Notes under the pieces: model-generated
The model's database searches: none
Seen by the model: the letters and a program-made list of their open reading frames with translations, nothing else
What the model was told of the DNA's origin: nothing
DNA from: Thermoplasma acidophilum DSM 1728
GTDB taxonomy: Archaea; Thermoplasmatota; Thermoplasmata; Thermoplasmatales; Thermoplasmataceae
NCBI RefSeq assembly: GCF_000195915.1
Contig: NC_002578.1
Span: forward strand, 310,001-374,000
Reading direction: 5' to 3'
DNA length: 64,000 nt
Shown: positions 45,231 to 53,861 of the stretch, piece after piece
Layout: each line of letters begins with the position of its first letter
Numbering within the stretch: position 1 is the first letter of the stretch
Translations under genes and position numbers: made by a program

Positions 45231-46568
45231 TCAGGCTTTTGCATTCCATATCTTTTCAAGTGGTTTCTTCTTTGTCTCTGGTGCGAACAGAACCGTTATC
45301 ACAAAGGCCACGAACATGAGGGTAGCAAACAGGAACATCGAGTGGAATATTGGGTACAGGGGAAACACCACGACGCCCATTATCGCACCGACCCTTGAAA
45401 CCGATGTGGCTATTCCCTGTATAGTCGATCTGTAGTTTGTCGGATACAGCTCTGTTGGGTAGAAGAGTGTGGCAGCGCCAACCCACTGCTCAAACAGGAC
45501 GAATGAGAAGAAGAATGATACCAGCGGAATCAGCGAGACAATTTTTACCATTGAACCTAGGAACAGAAGTGCAAACATCACGAAGACGCCAACCAATGTG
45601 AGGACGCGCCTTCCCACACGATCAGCCAGCATCATCGCGACGGCATAGCCCACAATTGCGCCCACAGCCACGATCATTCCGATCTCAGCGATCACGCGTA
45701 GGCCTGCAGTGTTGAGTGCCGAAGCGGACAGTCCGATCTCCCTCATCATCGTCGGGTAGTAGAAGCCTATACCGTATGAGGCCACATCGAAGAGGAACCA
45801 TACCGAAAGCACAAATACCGTCTTGGAAAGAAAACCTGATGAAAAGAGGTCTCTGAACCTGACAGATCTTTCCTCCTTGCCCTCTATCACACCTTCGTTC
45901 AGATCCGGCTCCTTTCCGGTTATGTTCTCTATGACCTTGCTTGCCTCATCAGCCCTTCCCTGGCTTACGAGCCATCTTGGCGATTCAGGGATCTGCATCC
46001 TCAAAGATATTATCGGTATTGCGACTATTCCGCCGATGATGAACGTGTATCTCCAGAAGTAATATGTGAAGGCAAATGTGTAATTCATAATGCCGGAGAA
46101 CAGCGATCCGAGCCAGTACATACCTACCATGGCGTAGAGCAGCGTTCCGCGCCTCTTCACCGGTGCAAATTCTGATACTATTGTAGAACTTATCGGATAA
46201 TCACCGCCTATGCCGACGCCGAGCATGAACCTGCTTATGAACATCATCCAGAAGTTAGTCGCAAGGCCTGCGGTTATAGCGAAAACAACGAACAGTATTA
46301 GATCTATGTCAAATATCTTCTTTCTGCCTATGCGATCCGATAGCCTACCAAGCAGCGGAGCGCCTACAATCATGCCGGCTAATGCGGACACGTTGACAAG
46401 TATGTATTCAGGCTTGCTGAACTTGAGCTGTATTGGCATCAGCAGTATTGCCATAGCTATCACTGAAAGGTCATAACCATCCAGGAACATGCCCATTGAT
46501 GCCAGGATCTCCATCTTCCTGTGGAACGGTCTCATCCTCATGTTATCCATTTCATCGAAGAAACCCAT
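45231..46568 (-). CDS. MFS transporter (sugar/organic-acid porter type)
   Basis: This 445-residue permease has twelve predicted membrane helices with the MFS signatures GRLSDRIGRKK after helix 2 and ADRVGRR in the second half. PESPRWLVSQGR is typical of sugar-porter-like members, including inorganic phosphate and aromatic-acid carriers. The substrate is open. It probably uses the large proton gradient of an acidophile. It is monocistronic and lies 171 bases from the nucleotidyltransferase gene, divergently. Confidence 0.88.
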   Translation of the reverse strand: MGFFDEMDNMRMRPFHRKMEILASMGMFLDGYDLSVIAMAILLMPIQLKFSKPEYILVNVSALAGMIVGAPLLGRLSDRIGRKKIFDIDLILFVVFAITAGLATNFWMMFISRFMLGVGIGGDYPISSTIVSEFAPVKRRGTLLYAMVGMYWLGSLFSGIMNYTFAFTYYFWRYTFIIGGIVAIPIISLRMQIPESPRWLVSQGRADEASKVIENITGKEPDLNEGVIEGKEERSVRFRDLFSSGFLSKTVFVLSVWFLFDVASYGIGFYYPTMMREIGLSASALNTAGLRVIAEIGMIVAVGAIVGYAVAMMLADRVGRRVLTLVGVFVMFALLFLGSMVKIVSLIPLVSFFFSFVLFEQWVGAATLFYPTELYPTNYRSTIQGIATSVSRVGAIMGVVVFPLYPIFHSMFLFATLMFVAFVITVLFAPETKKKPLEKIWNAKA

Positions 46569-46710
46569 GACTTATACCTCCTTTGTGCGGATCCCGCAGC
46601 GCTATTAGCGCCCAGCAGGTATGAAAATACGCTTTTCATATATATAGATTTTCGACTTTGGCATCGATGAATGCCGATTAAATGCGAAGATTGATTCGTG
46701 TATCAGGAAA

Positions 46711-46719
46711 AAAATATAA
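46711..46719 (+). promoter_or_regulatory. TATA box of the nucleotidyltransferase gene
   Basis: AAAATATAA is centred about 25 nt before the ATG at 46740, giving a leaderless transcript. Confidence 0.6.
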
Positions 46720-46739
46720 TGCATATGCTATAGCCTGTT

Positions 46740-47684
46740 ATGATAGGGGCTATACTGGCTGGTGGTTATGGTAAGAGGCTGAAGCCAATAACAGATTCGA
46801 TACCGAAGGCGCTGGTTGAGATAAAGGATAATTACACCATAATGGATCGCCAGCTTTTCGACTTCAGCATCATGGGAATAGAAGCTGTCTATATTCTCTC
46901 TGGATATCTGGGCAACAAGATCGAGGAGCGTTACGGAAGCAGGTACAGGGACATGAACATATACTATCTCAGGGAGGAGAAACCTCTGGGAACGCTGTAC
47001 TCGCTACGAAACCTCATCGATGAGGTAAAGGACGATGACATAGTGCTGAGGAACGGCGATACGGTTACGGATGTTAACTTCCTTAACTTTCTGAAGAAGG
47101 CACAGGATCAGAAGTATTACATAACCATGTACGTGACCAGGATGAAGAGTCCGTTTGGAATAGTGGAAACGTTCGGAGATCAGATCGTCCAGTTCAGGGA
47201 AAAGCCAGAACTGAATCATTACATCAATGCAGGTCTGTACTACATAAAGTCCGATGCGTTTCCATACTTCTTCGAGAAATACATAGACCGTGATCTTGAA
47301 ACGACCGTATTTCCAAGGATGGCAAGGGAGGGGTTGATCGGATCCTATACCGAGGAGGCGATGTGGATAGGCATAGACAGCGAGAAGGATCTTGAAAGGA
47401 TCAGGGCTGATTACAGGAACAGGGAAGATTATCCATGGGGATACTTGAAGGTTCTATACGATGATGATCGGTCCAGGCTGCTGGAATACGCCATAAAGGC
47501 CGGGTCCGATACAGAAATCGACTGCGGAGACGGCTGCATACTGCGTATCCAGTCAGGCCTAGGAACGTTCGGAGATTCATCCGACGAAAAATTCAGGAAT
47601 GGAGATGTAAGGAGCATTTCAGGTAAGGTACGTGTAAACGCCTTTGAAAATACGAGGCTGGAATTAATCATCTCTAAAAAATAA
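46740..47684 (+). CDS. Sugar-1-phosphate nucleotidyltransferase
   Basis: This 314-residue protein makes an NDP-sugar from a sugar 1-phosphate and an NTP. The signature AILAGGYGKRLKPITDSIPKAL fills residues 4-25, written here in part. The metal-binding NGDTVTD is near 104, and FREKPE and the sugar-binding NAGLYYI follow. The first 230 residues are the transferase. The last 80 are rich in strands but lack a left-handed beta-helix or other known domain. It may serve glycan or glycolipid synthesis together with the epimerase and GHMP kinase genes 9-11 kb away. Confidence 0.85.
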   Translation: MIGAILAGGYGKRLKPITDSIPKALVEIKDNYTIMDRQLFDFSIMGIEAVYILSGYLGNKIEERYGSRYRDMNIYYLREEKPLGTLYSLRNLIDEVKDDDIVLRNGDTVTDVNFLNFLKKAQDQKYYITMYVTRMKSPFGIVETFGDQIVQFREKPELNHYINAGLYYIKSDAFPYFFEKYIDRDLETTVFPRMAREGLIGSYTEEAMWIGIDSEKDLERIRADYRNREDYPWGYLKVLYDDDRSRLLEYAIKAGSDTEIDCGDGCILRIQSGLGTFGDSSDEKFRNGDVRSISGKVRVNAFENTRLELIISKK

Positions 47685-47765
47685 ATATAATATATATCTG
47701 CCGCGAAAAGCCATGCTGATACATAGCAAAATTTAAAAATGATTTTAACATAAGCATCCGGTCTT

Positions 47766-48119
47766 ATGGCAATCGTAACTAGAGAGAAGCTTCTGCAGGC
47801 CCTTGATAACATTTACGGAAAAAAAGGAATGTCGAGGCCTGATGTGGAGGATCTTTCAGATTTCGTTCTTTCATTCTTCGGTTACGATGACTACGTTCTT
47901 GACAATGTTCTATCGCCAGCCGAGAGGGATGTTTTCTACAATCTGGAGGAATATGGTATCTTGGAAACCTACAGAGAGGAGATCTCAATTCTTCATGGAA
48001 AGGTCTGGAGAGTCAACCAGTGGCGTTACAGAAAGGACAAGATAGAGGAGCTTGCTTCAGCGACCACAGAACGCAAGAATGAGACGAATATCTACGACGA
48101 GATCTTCAGGGAAATGTAG
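47766..48119 (+). CDS. DUF6015-like protein of Thermoplasmata
   Basis: This 117-residue, mostly helical protein begins VTREKLLQALDNIYGKKG and has a pattern (VLSFFGYDDYVLDNVLSPAERDVFY, cited in part) that I recall as a small family widespread in Thermoplasmata. Its middle resembles a winged-helix core with WRVNQWRY near the end. A regulatory role is possible but not shown. It is monocistronic, and converges on the small membrane-anchored protein gene. Confidence 0.7.
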   Translation: MAIVTREKLLQALDNIYGKKGMSRPDVEDLSDFVLSFFGYDDYVLDNVLSPAERDVFYNLEEYGILETYREEISILHGKVWRVNQWRYRKDKIEELASATTERKNETNIYDEIFREM

Positions 48120-48125
48120 AAAAAT

Positions 48126-48497
48126 TTACAATTTTTTTCTCAGCAAAAATAATGGGAAAAGCGCAAGGAGAGGAAGTATTACAGATCCGTATTTTGGTGC
48201 ATCATTTATAAGATGCATGATTGGATGTTTTGCGGGATCGTACTTATCCACATGTATCTCGTATCTGTCTATGTACTCAACGGCATGAACACTTCTGCTG
48301 TCCCAAGGCATGGTGAATCGCCAGTCGGCGATCTGCCCCTTTGGTTCGCCTATGGATCTTCTGAATACGCCGCTATCTGATATTCTTGGAACACGCCCGT
48401 AGACGGGATCATTCTTGTATATGGTGATGTTCCCCTCATTGAGCGCCTTCAGGGCTATACCGTTCCAGAATTCTGATTCTGCGAATCCCATGGCCAT
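48126..48497 (-). CDS. Small protein with C-terminal membrane anchor
   Basis: This 123-residue protein has a soluble N-terminal part and a final hydrophobic helix (YGSVILPLLALFPLFLLRKKL), giving a tail-anchor layout with a basic C terminus. No family is recognised. It is coupled to the isoaspartyl peptidase gene through a TGATG junction (one shared base), so the two are made together. It may tether or regulate that enzyme, but this is inference. Confidence 0.65.
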   Translation of the reverse strand: MAMGFAESEFWNGIALKALNEGNITIYKNDPVYGRVPRISDSGVFRRSIGEPKGQIADWRFTMPWDSRSVHAVEYIDRYEIHVDKYDPAKHPIMHLINDAPKYGSVILPLLALFPLFLLRKKL

Positions 48498-49321
48498 CAG
48501 AACTCCTTTATGCCCACAGCCATTGGCTTGTTGGCGTAATAGGCATAATCCTTTTCATCTATGGCGATGATGCCAACTGGAACGGAGAACTTGTCAACCT
48601 CCTCTTTTATTATGTCGTAGAGCTTTCCGGTACCTATTCTACTGTATATGCGGAAAGATAGCACGTTCTTGGCTATCTCCTCGCCAACGCCGGTGGCAAC
48701 CACAGCACCTCTCTCACCGACATAAATGCCAGCGCCAGGTATGGGCGAATCACCGACTCGTCCTCTCATCATGGGGAATGATCCACCTGTGGAAACGGCA
48801 CCGGCAAACTCACCCTCAACGCGCGCAACTGCCCCAACCGTGTCGTGCACGCGTACGTACTTGAAGTATATCTTGAACTTGTCAGGCACTTCGTTCTTTT
48901 CCACATCTTCTTCGAATTTCTTCAGGAGGTTCCTGGCCTTCTCCGTCATGGGGTCGTAATCGGGATAGCCCATGAGCCGGGCAAACTTGACAGCTCCGTC
49001 GCCGGTCATCATTATGTGTGGTGACTTTGCCATGACGTCCCTGGCAACGAGTATGGGATTCTTGACCCTCTCAATGTTTATTACGGATCCAAAGTGCCCG
49101 GGTATCATTACCGCAGCATCCATCTGTATGCTGCCATCGATCCTTGGAACCGATCCTGTGCCAGCGTTGAAGTCCGGGTCATCCTCCATCTTGATGACTG
49201 CCCTGACGGCATTGTCCAGCGCACTCAGCTCCTCTGATGCCGTCTCTGCATAACCGTTGAGCCTGCCGTTGAAAGATGGATCGGATCCGACGCCACCGTG
49301 GATCAGAAGAACGTTCCTCAT
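48497..49321 (-). CDS. Isoaspartyl peptidase / L-asparaginase (Ntn hydrolase)
   Basis: This 274-residue precursor self-cleaves before the nucleophilic threonine in VHDTVGAVA, near residue 168. The second subunit then carries STGGSFPMMRGRVGDSPIPGAG, the substrate-binding strand. It removes isoaspartyl peptides, which form faster at high temperature, and may hydrolyse asparagine. The N-terminal LLIHGGVGSD is typical of the family. The stop codon overlaps the start of the membrane-anchored gene. Confidence 0.92.
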   Translation of the reverse strand: MRNVLLIHGGVGSDPSFNGRLNGYAETASEELSALDNAVRAVIKMEDDPDFNAGTGSVPRIDGSIQMDAAVMIPGHFGSVINIERVKNPILVARDVMAKSPHIMMTGDGAVKFARLMGYPDYDPMTEKARNLLKKFEEDVEKNEVPDKFKIYFKYVRVHDTVGAVARVEGEFAGAVSTGGSFPMMRGRVGDSPIPGAGIYVGERGAVVATGVGEEIAKNVLSFRIYSRIGTGKLYDIIKEEVDKFSVPVGIIAIDEKDYAYYANKPMAVGIKEF

Positions 49322-49360
49322 AGCTCCTTATCCCTTTTCCCATATTAAATTTCATCACTT

Positions 49361-50503
49361 TCACTGCATGACATTTTTCCCGTAATCCTTGCCGCAGAGG
49401 TTGTCAAGAATAGCGTTCGTGTATATGAAAGCGAGATACGGTGATCGGTACGGATTGAAGTACTCATGCACGGTGAAATCCTGCTCGTTTCCTATTGACA
49501 TGTAGTATATTATGTCTGAAGTCTGCAGATATCCCCATAGATCCCCGATCTTATCTTTGCAGTCCCTTATCCTGTTGAAGGTGTTGATCTGCATGAGATT
49601 GCCCATCCACGCGCTCAGATCCCTGTTCTTATCAGCCCAGGATGTGGTCTTGCTGACGCTGATGAAATCCCTGGTGCGGTGCCTGGCCTCTGCCTCCCTG
49701 ACGAGTATTGTGTGAACGTCATTCTCTTCGAAGTACATGGGCAGATAACGCAGAAATTCAAATATTCCAGTTTCCGGCCTCTGGTGTTCGCCGAACGTTT
49801 CGTAATCCATGAAGAGATTCACGATCTCACCGCTCGATGCTGAAATCCATCTTGCGAATTTGTCCGCCGTAAGTGGATAATCGGCCCATGCCCTGTTTGA
49901 AAATCTGAATGATATGTCATCGCTCAGGGGATAGTTCCTCAGGTACAGGTTTATGCCGGATGGTGCAGCGTACCTGTAGTTAACGTCGTATCTGCTTGCG
50001 ATGTCGTCCGTGCCCTCTGCAAGAATATTCCTAAAGCCCATTCCCTTAGCGACCTCTGCTATGTGATCATTGTATATCAGCTCGGTATTCCTGAATGAAA
50101 CAGGTTCGTAGTTGAACGTCTTCTTTATGGCACTTTCCTGCATCCTGACCTGGCGCACGAACTCCTCATCGTTCCATATGGAGGCAAGAGAATGGTAGTA
50201 CGTTTCCGACAGCAGCTCGCACTGGCCGCTCCTCACGTAGTCATCGATTACGTCGATCACCTTCGGGCAGTACTTAGAGGCCTGTTCCATGAAGGTTCCT
50301 GACAGCGAGAAGGACGATCTTATACCATAATCCATGAGGCTCTGGGTTGCGGGAATGTAATTGTTTGCCGCTATCCTCTTGAATATCTCCTCGTTCTTCT
50401 CCTCCCAGAAAACGTCCCTGCTGCCATTCTTCAAATCGGATAGATTTACAGGCCGGAGACGGAATGGCTGATGTAGTTCGAAATAGAATATCACATCCTT
50501 CAT
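49361..50503 (-). CDS. GH57 alpha-amylase-like glycoside hydrolase
   Basis: This 380-residue GH57 enzyme acts on alpha-glucans. The family motifs appear in order: ELHQPFRL near residue 9, the nucleophile E141 in FRNTELIYND, and the catalytic D233 in FMDYETFGEH. It has no signal peptide, so it probably works inside the cell on glycogen or imported dextrins. It forms an operon with the upstream glycosyltransferase (four-base overlap) and the debranching enzyme gene. Endo-amylase and 4-alpha-glucanotransferase activities are both possible for this family. Confidence 0.9.
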   Translation of the reverse strand: MKDVIFYFELHQPFRLRPVNLSDLKNGSRDVFWEEKNEEIFKRIAANNYIPATQSLMDYGIRSSFSLSGTFMEQASKYCPKVIDVIDDYVRSGQCELLSETYYHSLASIWNDEEFVRQVRMQESAIKKTFNYEPVSFRNTELIYNDHIAEVAKGMGFRNILAEGTDDIASRYDVNYRYAAPSGINLYLRNYPLSDDISFRFSNRAWADYPLTADKFARWISASSGEIVNLFMDYETFGEHQRPETGIFEFLRYLPMYFEENDVHTILVREAEARHRTRDFISVSKTTSWADKNRDLSAWMGNLMQINTFNRIRDCKDKIGDLWGYLQTSDIIYYMSIGNEQDFTVHEYFNPYRSPYLAFIYTNAILDNLCGKDYGKNVMQ

Positions 50504-51609
50504 AATGAATCGTACACCTCCATTGTGCTGAGGGCTGCCCTACGCCATGTGAACCTCATGGCCTCCATCTTGCCGTATTCCGAAAGCGTCTTCAAGAGTC
50601 CTCTATGGTTCAGTATCGATATGGTGTAGAGCGCCATTTTATCTGTATCCCAGAAATCGGCAGAGAGAACATGGTTCAATGCCTCTCCGACACCGGTGGT
50701 CTTGCTCAGTATGACCGGCGTGCCTGAGATCATTGCCTCCAACACAGTCATTCCAAACGGCTCAGAGACAGCAGGTATGATGAATACGGACGATCTCTTG
50801 TAATACGAAATCGCTCGCCTAAATGATACGAAACCAGTAAAATCCATATGGTTCAGGAAGCCATTTTCAAAGGCATAACGCTTCATTTCCGGTAGGAGTT
50901 CGCCGGTACCTGCAACTGTGAACTTGACGCTCCCGTCAAGTTCAAGCACCTTCTTGGCGACCTCCATGAAGAACTTCGGTCCCTTCTGGCTGGTTACCCT
51001 GCCAAAGTATAGAACATCACGTTCTCTCTTCTCATCCGGATGGCTGAGGTATGGGTATGGATCAACACCGTTGTAAATTGTCCTTATCTTCGTATCATCA
51101 GCGCCGTAATTTTCTACGATCATCCTTCTTGTTAGATTTGATACGCAGATGATCCTGTCTGCGTTCCGTGCACCATCGCGCTCGATGGACATTATCCTCT
51201 CCTGTGGATTGAAAAAGGCCGATCTGTCGAACTCCGTGCTGTGGAAGGTTACAACAAGAGGTATGCCGTACTTTTCCCTGATCCTCAATCCGGCCGAGAA
51301 TGTTATCCAGTCATGGCAGTGAACAACATCTACGCCATCCGGATCGAACTGCTCAACAACTCTGTCGTTGTAGTCCATTACGGTTTCATAGAAGTCATCT
51401 ATCACCGCATATCCAGAAAGAAATCTTGCCTTTGAGATCCTTACCTTTCTTACGCGAAACGGGTATTGTGGAAAATCGTAGCCAAGATCCGGAACGTAAA
51501 GCGTGACATCGCGAAGTTGGCCGATTATGGAAAATAGGTTAACGGTGTGTATTCCTAGCCCTCCGGAGAATGCGGGTGGAAGTTCCCATCCTATGACGGA
51601 TATCCTCAA
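50500..51609 (-). CDS. GT4 glycosyltransferase, probably glycogen synthase-like
   Basis: This 369-residue GT-B enzyme has the N-terminal glucan-synthase pattern ELPPAFSGGLGIHTVNL and the C-terminal donor-site E-x7-E segment in SEPFGMTVLEAMISGTPV. The genome context (debranching enzyme and GH57) suggests an alpha-glucan synthase. No good ATG lies at the conserved N terminus. A TTG at 51609 overlaps the debranching enzyme stop in a TTGA junction and is chosen. The frame stays open to an ATG at 51681 inside the debranching gene, which is a less likely start. Confidence 0.85.
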   Translation of the reverse strand: MRISVIGWELPPAFSGGLGIHTVNLFSIIGQLRDVTLYVPDLGYDFPQYPFRVRKVRISKARFLSGYAVIDDFYETVMDYNDRVVEQFDPDGVDVVHCHDWITFSAGLRIREKYGIPLVVTFHSTEFDRSAFFNPQERIMSIERDGARNADRIICVSNLTRRMIVENYGADDTKIRTIYNGVDPYPYLSHPDEKRERDVLYFGRVTSQKGPKFFMEVAKKVLELDGSVKFTVAGTGELLPEMKRYAFENGFLNHMDFTGFVSFRRAISYYKRSSVFIIPAVSEPFGMTVLEAMISGTPVILSKTTGVGEALNHVLSADFWDTDKMALYTISILNHRGLLKTLSEYGKMEAMRFTWRRAALSTMEVYDSL

Positions 51610-53402
51610 GAACGACCACCTCTGAGATCCTCGAAGTATGCCCGTGCTATTTCCCCGTGACTCCATGCCTGCATGATGCATCCTTTTGGAATGCCAGTTC
51701 CGCTGCCATCGAAGATCTCCGGTATTCTGGACATTGAGAACAGCGGTGCAAATTTTTCCAGCAGTGCATGCTTATCATATCCGGTTTTCACCGCAGCGGT
51801 TATAAAGATGCCGGCTAGCCATGGCCACACAGTACCGTTGTGATAGGCCATGTCTCGTTCTGGCTGTGGTCCTGAGTAAGTCGGCACATAATCTGGATCA
51901 TCAGGCGACAGCGTTCTGAGACCGTATGGCGTTACCAGTTTTTCCCAGGCCAAATCCACGAATTTCCTATCATTGAGAAGCGGATAGGGAAGGAAATAGG
52001 GGATCAGGAAGTTGGGGCGGAACTTCATATCATCTGGATCTGAAACATCGAGTACTGCATCACCTTTGATAAATTTCGCACGGAATTTCTGCTTAATCCG
52101 TCGTGCAAGTTTTGAGAACATTTCCGTATCTTCTCCCGTGATATCATGCGCTGTTCGTGAATAGAAGGATAGCGCATTGTACCATAGTGCGTTGATCTCA
52201 ATAGGCTTTCCGATCCTGGGTGTCACAGGTTTGCCAGATACCATTGCATCCATCCAGGTGAGAGGAGAGCCGGTCAGCGTGACTAGATCATCATCCAGAT
52301 GGAACATGCTGTTTCCTTTTATGTAGGCGGTGATTATGGACTTAATTGGCACGAGCATCTGCCTTGCAAAATCATCATCGCCTGCATACTCCAGATACTT
52401 CTGGACAGCGTATATGAACCATAGCGAGGTGTCTGCAGAGAAACGCAGTGCCTCAACATCCTGCGTATTGGGTATCATTCCATCCTGAATTCTTTCCGCA
52501 TAGTGTTCGAGAACGCGTCTTGCCTCGTTGTATCTGCCAGATACCAGCAGCACACCGGGCATTGAGATGAAAGTGTCCCTGCCCCAGGGGCCGAACCAGT
52601 GGAAGCCGGCTATCATATCATGACGCATAAGGAAAGAGAGCGAATTGTATCTCAGATCAGCCAGATCACCATCGACCGATCGGAAGGTACGGTACTTTTT
52701 CAGTGCTTCATCAAACGTTATATTGTTTTCTTCAGCTGTTATCACTACTTCTAGAGAATTTCCTGGTCTATCGATAACCAGGACGCCTGGATTATAGAGA
52801 TCCTCTTCACTGTTAGTCCCCCTTTCAACCTCCCTCGGATACCTGAAGTTATAATACCAGTACCTCTTTTCATAGAAATCTCCAGGCGAAACTATGTCTA
52901 TGCAATATCTGCCATCTGATATTCTTAGGGCATTCTTTTTCTTCGTGGAAGCGAAATTCTTGGAACCGGTTCTTATTACATGATGAAAGCTCCTGAATGC
53001 GACAAGAGGATGGAGATAGATAGAGTCTGGGATCTGGCCTGAAAAATCGTATTTGATCACCACCGTATCAGAATCCTGATCGATGACAATTGCCTTGTTT
53101 ATTGTTCGATCTTTACCGAAGCTGAAAGACCACTTTGGAACAGGAATATCGGCATAGGCCATTATGAACTTGAAGCCGTCGGGGAATACACTATCTCGGT
53201 AATAATTCGTATCTATGCTGAAGATGGCGTCGCCATACCTTACCTCCTCGAATATCTTGGAGAGAAGCACTGTAGCGCTGTTCTTCGATGGATCTCTCCT
53301 GACAAGAATCCCATGATATGTCCTTGTATTTGCGAATGAAACGGTGGACGAAGCGTAAGATCCATTTGAGTTGCTGATGATCCATTCGGAATTAAGATCC
53401 AT
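51606..53402 (-). CDS. Archaeal glycogen debranching enzyme (amylo-alpha-1,6-glucosidase)
   Basis: This 598-residue enzyme has an N-terminal beta domain (about 1-230) and a C-terminal (alpha/alpha)6 GDE domain. The latter carries FHWFGPWGRDTFISMPG and YHNGTVWPWLAGI. It removes alpha-1,6 branches. It leads the operon with the glycosyltransferase and GH57 genes. The start ATG at 53402 follows an AT-rich stretch typical of leaderless promoters here. Predicted location is cytoplasmic. Confidence 0.9.
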   Translation of the reverse strand: MDLNSEWIISNSNGSYASSTVSFANTRTYHGILVRRDPSKNSATVLLSKIFEEVRYGDAIFSIDTNYYRDSVFPDGFKFIMAYADIPVPKWSFSFGKDRTINKAIVIDQDSDTVVIKYDFSGQIPDSIYLHPLVAFRSFHHVIRTGSKNFASTKKKNALRISDGRYCIDIVSPGDFYEKRYWYYNFRYPREVERGTNSEEDLYNPGVLVIDRPGNSLEVVITAEENNITFDEALKKYRTFRSVDGDLADLRYNSLSFLMRHDMIAGFHWFGPWGRDTFISMPGVLLVSGRYNEARRVLEHYAERIQDGMIPNTQDVEALRFSADTSLWFIYAVQKYLEYAGDDDFARQMLVPIKSIITAYIKGNSMFHLDDDLVTLTGSPLTWMDAMVSGKPVTPRIGKPIEINALWYNALSFYSRTAHDITGEDTEMFSKLARRIKQKFRAKFIKGDAVLDVSDPDDMKFRPNFLIPYFLPYPLLNDRKFVDLAWEKLVTPYGLRTLSPDDPDYVPTYSGPQPERDMAYHNGTVWPWLAGIFITAAVKTGYDKHALLEKFAPLFSMSRIPEIFDGSGTGIPKGCIMQAWSHGEIARAYFEDLRGGRS

Positions 53403-53832
53403 TAGCTATAAAAGTATACAATGTTATTAAATGTATTTAGTCAGTGCAATTTATGGAGAGGTAGCAAGAATCATCAACCGATAATTAGCGGTTAGCACTG
53501 ATCAATCATATTGGAAATGATGCAAGATACCATTCCAAGATACTGTTTATACATCTTTGAAAGCCGTAAAACATTTTCTTTTCTGCACATTCATTTTCCT
53601 GTCATGATAGGTAATTATCACATTCGAACAGGATATTTCATTTGTTGTGAAAACACGAAAATAACAGATAAGATATGCCCGATAACGTGCGAATCAGAAT
53701 TAATGTGCATCGAATTCTCTCTATCATCCCAGATCCATCTGTGCAGATACAGCTATCGAAAATAAAGGATAATAAATCAGGCTGAAGCGTAAATTGCGAT
53801 TCCGGACTCTATAATGAAGCCTATACAAAAAA
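53403..53832. other. 430-bp spacer in the glucan cluster
   Basis: This AT-rich region lies between two divergent glucan genes. It holds promoters of both sides. A plus-strand frame of 84 codons at 53511-53765 is not credible: it lacks a placed promoter and its composition does not look coding. No repeats were seen. Confidence 0.45.
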
Positions 53833-53847
53833 GCTATAAGCATATTT
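53833..53847 (+). promoter_or_regulatory. TATA box of the GH15 gene
   Basis: GCTATAAGCATATTT is centred about 24 nt before the ATG at 53862. Leaderless transcription is expected. Confidence 0.55.
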
Positions 53848-53861
53848 GACGATAAGCCCGT

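Noticed and set aside
53511-53765. Plus-strand frame of 84 codons between the glucan genes
   Set aside because: Composition is not coding-like, no TATA spacing fits, and no motif is recognised.
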